5,017 nt of DNA, from assembly GCA_030590185.1 (NCBI GenBank), contig JAUUZB010000432.1, forward strand, positions 1 through 5,017, given 5' to 3'. Each line of letters begins with the position of its first letter. The first letter of the stretch is position 1. The stretch comes from Deltaproteobacteria bacterium. Lineage in GTDB: Bacteria; Myxococcota; XYA12-FULL-58-9; JAUUZB01. Shown here piece by piece: positions 1-4,319 of this stretch. The translations under genes and the position numbers were made by a program. The notes under the pieces are model-generated. The model saw nothing but the letters and a program-made list of their open reading frames with translations. It did no database searches and had not been told where the DNA came from.

Positions 1-1
1 C

Positions 2-709
2 CTGCCGGAAAATCGCATCCCCCTCGCCCAGCTAGAGGAGGTGGAGATCGACGCGGTGACCGCTGACCTCTTCGGTATGTGGGCCACCCAGGCGAGACCG
101 ACCACGGCGCCGACCGTGCTCTTCTGTGAGAGCGAGACCGGCAAACTCGACTTTCATTGGAAGAAGGTGATGAACATCTGGGACGCCGGCTTCAACGTGC
201 TGGCGTTCGACTACCGCGGTTTTGGCAAGAGCAGCGGCGAGCCCTACGAGGAGGGTCTGTACACCGACGCCGAGTCGGCCCTCGCCTTCCTGTTGGCCCG
301 CGACGACCTCGACCCGGAGCGCATCGTCTTTTGGGGGTTCTCCCTCGGCGCGGCCGTGGCCGCCGACCTGGCGATCGACGCCGCCCCCCGTGCCCTGGTG
401 TTGGAGGCAGCCTTCACCAGTCAAGCCGAGATGATCGAGCTCTCCTCTCCCCTCGGCATCCCTGGCCCGTGGGTTTCGCCGGCGGAGCTTAGCACCGTGG
501 ACAAGGTTCGGGCGGTCCGCTGCCCGGTGTTGGTCACCCACGGCGACCGGGATCTGACCGTGCCGCTGTGGATGGGGGAGGAGGTCTTTGCCGCCGCGCC
601 GCAGCCGAAATCATTCGTTGAGGTCGAGGACGGTCGGCACAGCAACCTGCTCAAGAAGGCCAAGGACGAGATCTTCGCGGCGCTCGGGGAGTTGGCGCCG
701 GAGCTGTGA
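2..709 (+). CDS. alpha/beta hydrolase (serine hydrolase), 5' partial
   Basis: Probable serine hydrolase of the alpha/beta fold, cytoplasmic as far as seen; substrate unknown. The frame is open from base 2 to the TGA at 707-709, 235 codons. A GTG at 41 could start it, but the codons before it read like the usual lead-in to the first strand of this family, so I think the gene begins left of the window. Numbering from the GTG: a strand (TVLF) near 25-28, the DYRGFGKSSG segment at 57-66, the nucleophile elbow GFSLG at 99-103 with Ser101, HGDRDLTVP at 167-175 with the likely acid Asp171, and GRHSN with the likely catalytic His200. The triad looks intact. The HG-type oxyanion motif usual after the first strand is replaced by CESETGK (29-35). 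The fold is clear; the reaction cannot be told from sequence. Confidence 0.85.
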   Translation: MPENRIPLAQLEEVEIDAVTADLFGMWATQARPTTAPTVLFCESETGKLDFHWKKVMNIWDAGFNVLAFDYRGFGKSSGEPYEEGLYTDAESALAFLLARDDLDPERIVFWGFSLGAAVAADLAIDAAPRALVLEAAFTSQAEMIELSSPLGIPGPWVSPAELSTVDKVRAVRCPVLVTHGDRDLTVPLWMGEEVFAAAPQPKSFVEVEDGRHSNLLKKAKDEIFAALGELAPEL

Positions 710-720
710 GCCTGGTGCGA

Positions 721-749
721 TTGTCGGGCGTCAGGAAACCGGGTAGATT
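721..749 (+). promoter_or_regulatory. predicted sigma70-type promoter for the 756 gene, leaderless
   Basis: TTGTCG at 721-726 and TAGATT at 744-749 each match 4 of 6 consensus bases and are separated by exactly 17 bp. The -10 ends 6 bp before the ATG at 756, so the predicted transcription start falls on or next to the A of the start codon. No Shine-Dalgarno sequence lies between (the bases are all C). This implies the gene has its own promoter and a leaderless mRNA rather than reading through from the hydrolase. Confidence 0.5.
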
Positions 750-755
750 CCCCCC

Positions 756-1382
756 ATGGGGACGAAGGTCGATCCCAGCCGCTATCCTTACCTCGCCCGC
801 TACATCGCGGGTCTGCCGGAGGGGTTGTGGAGCTACCCGGAGTGTCTGGTGCGCACCGAGGTCCACGAGCCGGTCCGCCAGGACTTCCCCCAGCTCGCTG
901 AGCTCGAGGACCTGCCGTTGCGTCTCACCGAGTTTCTCAGCGGCGAATACCAGGCCGACTGGATGGGGGAGGTCATCGGCGGTGCCCTCTCGATGTTGGT
1001 GCGCGACGTGATCTTCAACGACGACGCTACCCTCTACCGCTGGCGCTACGACGAGATGACCAAGCTGTTCAAGAAGCCGGTGTACCGGGTCCTGATGTTC
1101 TTGATGTCACCGGGCGCGATCCTCAAGAGCGCGACGCGCAAGTGGTCGGCGTTTCACATGGGCTCGAAGCTCACCCCGGGCGAAGGCACGACCCAAGGCA
1201 ACCGGATTACCTCGGCCTCAACCTTGGATTTCCCGGCGGGATTGTTCAACCAGACCTACGCCACCCTCGTGGCGACCACCTATCAGGCGGGCTTGGACTG
1301 CTCGCGGGCAAGAGACGCGAAGGTGGTGGTGACCGGGTTGAGCGCGACGCAGTCGGTGTTCGAGGCGAGTTGGGAGGCCTAG
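756..1382 (+). CDS. uncharacterised 208-aa protein, possibly DUF2378-like
   Basis: I do not recognise this with certainty. It is a 208-residue soluble protein with no signal peptide. The middle part (about 75-135) looks helical and leads into SPGAILKSATRKWSAFHMGS (118-137); the C-terminal part (about 150-206) alternates strand and helix and ends VFEASW. This order, a helical body, an SP-x-x-x-L...W..F..G segment, then an alpha/beta end finishing in a strand with Trp, recalls the myxobacterial DUF2378/TIGR02265 paralogous family, whose function is unknown. The match is from memory of the family's pattern and is weak. The ATG at 756 is preceded by a promoter placed for leaderless initiation. 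It stands alone on the plus strand and converges on the response-regulator operon with 15 bp between stops. No catalytic motif is visible. Confidence 0.75.
   Translation: MGTKVDPSRYPYLARYIAGLPEGLWSYPECLVRTEVHEPVRQDFPQLAELEDLPLRLTEFLSGEYQADWMGEVIGGALSMLVRDVIFNDDATLYRWRYDEMTKLFKKPVYRVLMFLMSPGAILKSATRKWSAFHMGSKLTPGEGTTQGNRITSASTLDFPAGLFNQTYATLVATTYQAGLDCSRARDAKVVVTGLSATQSVFEASWEA
1366..1380. repeat. 15-bp exact direct repeat, copy 1
   Basis: CGAGTTGGGAGGCCT, identical to bases 4576-4590. This copy encodes the last codons of the 756 gene in sense. Flanking bases differ from the other copy on both sides. Confidence 0.5.
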
Positions 1383-1385
1383 GCC
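1376..1385. repeat. 10-bp perfect palindrome at the convergent gene ends
   Basis: GGCCTAGGCC spans the TAG stop (1380-1382) of the 756 gene and the start of the 15-bp gap to the converging receiver gene. There is no loop and no T-tract on either side, so it does not look like an intrinsic terminator. I see no other terminator between the two convergent genes. A 10-bp palindrome can arise by chance in a window this size. Confidence 0.4.
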
Positions 1386-1397
1386 GGTTTCACCAAC

Positions 1398-1820
1398 CTA
1401 TGACCGCGGCCCGGCGCCGATGATCTGTGCCAGGACACGGTCGAGATCAGCAATGGTGAACGGCTTCTCCAGGCGGGGCTGTCGCGTGGTCTCCCAGCAG
1501 TCTCGCGCCTCCGGGCTGTGGGCGTGACCGGTCATGATAATCACCCGCCGCAGGAGCTCCGGTCGGTTGGCCTCGAGCCAGGAGATCATCTCCGGACCGG
1601 ACATCTCGGGCATCATTAGGTCGAGCAGGATCACGTCCGGTTGCTCGCCGCCCTCGAGGAGCGCCACGGCCTCCTTGCCATTGGCGGTGATCGAGACCCG
1701 CCCGAGCATTCCCAGACGCCGCTCGAAGACCCGTCGCAGCTGCTCGTCGTCGTCCACCACCAGAAAATGGAGCCGGTGCCCCCCTGCACCCGTGGAATCA
1801 GCGTTGTCGACGCCCCCCAT
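1398..1820 (-). CDS. single-domain response regulator (receiver only)
   Basis: A 140-residue stand-alone receiver (REC) protein of the CheY type, cytoplasmic, expected to be phosphorylated on aspartate by a histidine kinase or to pass phosphate on in a relay. Residues 16-136 form one REC domain: the acidic triplet DDD at 23-25, phosphoacceptor Asp67 in ILLDLMMPEMSG (64-75), switch Thr97 in IIMTG, and the conserved Lys119-Pro120 pair. No output domain follows; the protein ends about 17 residues after the last conserved segment. The ATG at 1820 is supported by a GAGGT ribosome-binding site and by the 10-bp gap from the LuxR-type regulator gene just upstream, so the two are almost certainly one operon. 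Without an output domain it probably acts through protein contact or as a phosphate sink. The kinase partner is not in the window. Confidence 0.93.
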   Translation of the reverse strand: MGGVDNADSTGAGGHRLHFLVVDDDEQLRRVFERRLGMLGRVSITANGKEAVALLEGGEQPDVILLDLMMPEMSGPEMISWLEANRPELLRRVIIMTGHAHSPEARDCWETTRQPRLEKPFTIADLDRVLAQIIGAGPRS

Positions 1821-1824
1821 AGCG

Positions 1825-1829
1825 ACCTC
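1825..1829 (-). promoter_or_regulatory. ribosome-binding site of the receiver gene
   Basis: GAGGT on the minus strand, 4 bp upstream of the ATG at 1818-1820 and inside the short gap after the TAG of the LuxR-type gene. It fixes the start of the receiver protein and shows that this gene is translated from its own site within the operon transcript. Confidence 0.6.
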
Positions 1830-1830
1830 G

Positions 1831-2502
1831 CTAGAGCTCAGCGAGCCCCACCCGGATCGCGTACTTGGTGAGCTCGGCGACCGAGAAGAGTCCGACTTTG
1901 TGCATGACGTTGCGACGGTGGGATTCGACGGTCTTGACGCTCACCTCCAGCCTCGCCGCGATCTGCCGGGTCGCCACACCCGCCGCGATGAGGGTCAGGA
2001 CCTCCCGCTCCCGGTCCGTGAGCTGCGCGAGGGCGGCGACGCGTTCCGCGCTACCGGGCCCTGCGGTGCGTTCTCCATCGCTGTCGGTAAACCAGGTCCC
2101 CCCCCCGGCCACGGTTTTGATGGCCGCCTCGAGCTCCTCGACGGGGCTGGTCTTGGAGACATAGCCCCGTGCCCCTGCCTCCTTCACCGCCTCGTCGTAG
2201 TGGCGATCAACGTATCCGCTCATGCCGATGATACCGATGGATGGGTGAGCCTCATGGAGTTGACGAGTCAGCTCGACGCCGCTCAAATCGGGAAGCACCA
2301 CGTCGATGACCATGATGTCCGGCTTGCACCGGGTTGCTAGCTCCAGGGCGGATGTTGCGTCCGGGACACTCTCGACCCGGTCGACGCAGGGGAGACCAGA
2401 AAGCAAGAGGCCGAGACCATCGCGTACGAAATGGTGATCTTCGACCAACACCAAAACCAGGTCGTGTCCCAGCTGGTTTGATTCCGTTCTGCTAGACGTC
2501 AC
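1831..2502 (-). CDS. NarL/FixJ-type response regulator, REC + LuxR HTH
   Basis: Two-component DNA-binding transcription regulator of 223 residues, the usual NarL-family length. The receiver domain covers about 14-130: acidic pair Glu21-Asp22, phosphoacceptor Asp67 in MVIDVVLPDLSG (64-75), switch Ser95, and conserved Lys117. A linker (about 131-158) leads to a LuxR-type helix-turn-helix at 160-221: LTDREREVL at 161-169, IAARLEVSVKTVESH at 181-195 with the recognition helix, then HRRNVMHKVG. The start is a GTG at 2500-2502; an in-frame TAG lies 18 bp upstream, so no longer form is possible, and no good Shine-Dalgarno is visible. It is the first gene of an operon with the lone receiver. The codons for Gly133-Gly135 form an unbroken G9 run. 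Target genes and the partner kinase cannot be told. Confidence 0.95.
   Translation of the reverse strand: MTSSRTESNQLGHDLVLVLVEDHHFVRDGLGLLLSGLPCVDRVESVPDATSALELATRCKPDIMVIDVVLPDLSGVELTRQLHEAHPSIGIIGMSGYVDRHYDEAVKEAGARGYVSKTSPVEELEAAIKTVAGGGTWFTDSDGERTAGPGSAERVAALAQLTDREREVLTLIAAGVATRQIAARLEVSVKTVESHRRNVMHKVGLFSVAELTKYAIRVGLAEL
2098..2106 (-). repeat. G9 homopolymer (C9 on plus) inside the LuxR-type regulator
   Basis: Nine consecutive C on the plus strand, read as GGG GGG GGG (Gly133-135) at the end of the receiver domain of the regulator gene. It is the longest single-base run I see in the window. Loss or gain of one G would put a stop before the DNA-binding domain is completed. Confidence 0.85.
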
Positions 2503-2729
2503 GCCGAAAAACTGCCGCTAGGCCTCCGCTCAACTTCTCGCAAAAAACCACGTTTCAAGCGCCATCCCCCGAAGTGTGCTCCGGAACTATCTCACGATGG
2601 GGTTGGCCCTGGTATCGGGGAATCCCTGAGAAGACAGGGGTGTTGGGACGGACTCGGGTGCCGTGCCGCCGGTCACCTCATCGCCGAGGGCCTCATCACC
2701 GGCGTTGGTGATCGCACCAGGCAGCCGCC
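2503..2729. other. intergenic region with two short inverted repeats
   Basis: This 227-bp gap lies upstream of the response-regulator operon and downstream of the Coa1-like gene, both on the minus strand, so it should hold the operon's promoter and the other gene's transcription end. Two dyads are visible. At 2622-2641, ATCCCTG and CAGGGGT flank a 6-base loop (5 perfect inner pairs, then one wobble and one pair). At 2695-2712, ATCACC and GGTGAT flank 6 bases. Neither is followed by a T-run, so neither is a convincing intrinsic terminator. On the minus strand TTGAAA (about 2553-2558) resembles a -35, but no good -10 follows at the right distance. I see no coding sequence here. Confidence 0.5.
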
Positions 2730-3245
2730 CTAGGGTTGGGCGTCGCGCTCAGCCTCGGGTCCAGCGCGACGGGCCTCCTCCGGCACGGCATCCACACCCA
2801 CACCGGTTTTTCCGGCCTCCGGCGTAACCGGCCCGGGCGCGGCTTCTGCACCCGCCACCGGGACCAAGTCGAATACCTCACCGTTCGCCATGGTCAACCT
2901 ACCGTCCACCAATTCCTCGGTCATGTCGGGGCCCGTGGATTCAGAGTGGGCCTCCACAACGCCGTGACCCCGGTCACCGGCGATGTCGTACCAAAAAAAA
3001 TCAACCCTCTCGTCATCGGTGGATTTCCCCCAGTCGAGCTCCAGAGATTCGATGGTGCCGATCTGCTCCTGGATGACCGGGTTCCTCTGGAGATCCACCA
3101 GCAACTCCTCCTCCACGAGCCCCATGCCAAAGAAGGCCGCTGCACCGACACAACTGCCGAGACCGACGAGGATGGCGATGGCGCAGCCGGCCTTGGCGTT
3201 GCTGGCGCCTCGATCGACTCGGGAGGGTGCGTTGGTTTGATGCAT
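2730..3245 (-). CDS. single-pass membrane protein, possible Coa1-like domain
   Basis: A 171-residue protein. After a short basic N-terminus (R9, R12, K18), residues about 20-43 form one hydrophobic, glycine-rich membrane segment with Cys21 and Cys32. The following part, about 45-128, would be outside the cytoplasm. Its pattern, LQRNPVIQEQIG (52-63), then FFWYDIAGDRGHGVVEA (83-99), then a short strand ending NGEVFDL (121-127), resembles the Coa1/Tim21-like domain of proteins linked with cytochrome oxidase assembly. I rest this on pattern only. Residues 131-171 are a Pro/Ala/Glu/Gly-rich, probably disordered tail. No oxidase gene is nearby, so a respiratory role is unsupported by context. The ATG at 3245 sits 7 bp from a -10-like hexamer, without a Shine-Dalgarno. 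Codons 83-85 contain a T8 run. Confidence 0.75.
   Translation of the reverse strand: MHQTNAPSRVDRGASNAKAGCAIAILVGLGSCVGAAAFFGMGLVEEELLVDLQRNPVIQEQIGTIESLELDWGKSTDDERVDFFWYDIAGDRGHGVVEAHSESTGPDMTEELVDGRLTMANGEVFDLVPVAGAEAAPGPVTPEAGKTGVGVDAVPEEARRAGPEAERDAQP
2993..3000 (-). repeat. T8 homopolymer (A8 on plus) inside the Coa1-like gene
   Basis: Eight consecutive A on the plus strand, read as T8 through the Phe83-Phe84-Trp85 codons of the membrane protein. A run this long is rare in a GC-rich coding region and is a possible polymerase slippage site or sequencing error site. The frame is intact as given. Confidence 0.8.
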
Positions 3246-3252
3246 GGCGCGT

Positions 3253-3258
3253 ATCCTA
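3253..3258 (-). promoter_or_regulatory. predicted -10 element of the Coa1-like gene, leaderless
   Basis: TAGGAT on the minus strand (4 of 6 matches to TATAAT), ending 7 bp before the ATG at 3245, so the transcription start would fall at or next to the start codon. No -35-like hexamer is seen 16-18 bp upstream; that interval is filled by the palindrome at 3263-3276. This may be an activator-dependent promoter or a chance match. Confidence 0.35.
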
Positions 3259-3262
3259 TCAA

Positions 3263-3276
3263 GAGACCGCGGTCTC
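3263..3276. promoter_or_regulatory. 14-bp perfect palindrome, candidate operator
   Basis: GAGACCGCGGTCTC, fully symmetric, lies in the 57-bp gap between the lipoprotein gene and the Coa1-like gene, 4 bp upstream of the predicted -10. If the transcription start is at 3245, it covers about -18 to -31, a typical place for a repressor or for a MerR-like activator site. It could instead fold as a 5-bp stem with a CGCG loop after the lipoprotein gene, but only two T follow on the minus strand, so a terminator is less likely. Confidence 0.4.
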
Positions 3277-3302
3277 GTGTTGCCTGATCGCGCCGGGCTC
3301 GT

Positions 3303-4319
3303 TCAGCGCCGCGACCCTTCGACCCCAAACAGGGCCGTGCATTGGCAGCCGATCCCGGCGTCATAAAAGGAGGTCCCGTGGCCGTCGAAATGCCCGGCCA
3401 GGTCGAAGCTAACGTTGAAGCTGGCGGTCAGATCCGCGGTGCAGCCGCCCCCGGGATTGGTGCTCGCTTCTTCATAGGTGAGGGTGAGCCCGGTGCCATC
3501 GAGGCAGCCCCGAAAATCGCGCCCGCTGTTGGCGGCGGCGTCGATGACGGGATTCGCGCCGCAGGAGCCGTCATCGATGCCCTCGCTGAGGGTGAGCACC
3601 GAGTCGACAAAGGGGACCGAGTAGTTGGCGCAGTCCCGGCTGGCCGGGTCCGGCACGACGTCGTAGGTCCCGACGACATCGGCGAGGCTGAGGCCACCGG
3701 CGCGGACCTCGATCCACGCAAAGGTCTCGGCGGTCGCGCCCCCCTCCTCTTCGACCTCGAGGGTCACCCTGAAGCTACCCGCCAGGTCAAAGGTATGGGC
3801 GACGGAGACGCCGGTGGCGGCGGGGGTCGAGTCGCCGAAGCTCCAGTTGTAGGCCACGATGGTGGTCTCGGTGGTGGAGCCCGAGGCGTCAAAGGCTACC
3901 GCCTCGTTCACATAGGCAGGGTTGGGCGAGAAGCTGAAGGCCGCCTCCGGGCCGGTCTCGGTGATGGTGACCGTGATGCTGTCCGAATCGACCTCGTCGT
4001 CATCGTCGGTCACGGTCAAGACCACGGTGTAGACGCCGGTGGTGACAAAGGTGTGGCTCGCCGTGGCGCCGCTCTCCGACTCGGAGCCGTCACCGAAGCT
4101 CCAGTCGTGGGCGATGATCTCGCCGTCCGGATCCGCAGAGGCGGTGCCGTCAAAGAGGATCGACTCCCCGGGCCGGGCGCTACGATCGCCGCCCGCGTCG
4201 GCCGTCGGGGCCAGACCGCCGCCGCCGTCGTCGGACCCGTCCCGCGGCAATCCACAGCCAGCGCACACCATGGGAAGAAGGCCGAGGAGAGCGACCCGCG
4301 CCGTGGCGCCCGGGCTCAC
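3303..4319 (-). CDS. PKD-domain lipoprotein with Cys-rich C-terminal domain
   Basis: Exported surface or periplasmic lipoprotein of 338 residues, role unknown. Residues 1-21 form a signal peptide (Arg8, hydrophobic 9-19) ending in CAGC, with Cys22 as the probable lipidated residue; the -3 position is Cys rather than Leu, so the lipobox is imperfect. A Gly/Asp-rich linker (23-37) follows. PKD domain 1 covers about 38-120 with WSFGDGS at 73-79; PKD domain 2 about 125-206 with WSFGDSTPA at 159-167. These Ig-like domains usually serve binding or spacing. The C-terminal part (about 210-338) begins with GTYDV, is beta-rich and carries six cysteines (230, 253, 272, 293, 325, 327), which suggests disulfides outside the cytoplasm; I cannot name the domain. 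The GTG start (4317-4319) overlaps the stop of the gene upstream as GTGA, with GAGGG 9 bp before it. Confidence 0.88.
   Translation of the reverse strand: MSPGATARVALLGLLPMVCAGCGLPRDGSDDGGGGLAPTADAGGDRSARPGESILFDGTASADPDGEIIAHDWSFGDGSESESGATASHTFVTTGVYTVVLTVTDDDDEVDSDSITVTITETGPEAAFSFSPNPAYVNEAVAFDASGSTTETTIVAYNWSFGDSTPAATGVSVAHTFDLAGSFRVTLEVEEEGGATAETFAWIEVRAGGLSLADVVGTYDVVPDPASRDCANYSVPFVDSVLTLSEGIDDGSCGANPVIDAAANSGRDFRGCLDGTGLTLTYEEASTNPGGGCTADLTASFNVSFDLAGHFDGHGTSFYDAGIGCQCTALFGVEGSRR

Noticed and set aside
32..541. Open frame of 169 codons on the minus strand, opposite the hydrolase
   Set aside because: The plus-strand frame has a complete Ser-Asp-His triad; the minus frame is a shadow caused by high GC.
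1534..2340. Open frame of 268 codons on the plus strand, opposite the two response regulators
   Set aside because: It crosses both regulator genes, has Arg/Ser/Pro-rich composition and no domain pattern; the minus-strand genes have all their active residues.
2597..2629. Small plus-strand frame ATG GGG TTG ... TGA in the intergenic region
   Set aside because: It has only 10 codons, no ribosome-binding site and no sign of selection.
2695..2712. ATCACC-N6-GGTGAT as a terminator of the Coa1-like gene
   Set aside because: The stem is short (6 bp), not GC-rich enough, and no T-run follows on the minus strand.
2736..3287. Open frame of 183 codons on the plus strand, opposite the Coa1-like gene
   Set aside because: Its product shows no membrane segment or motif and is explained as the reverse of the minus-strand gene, which has a clear N-terminal membrane helix.
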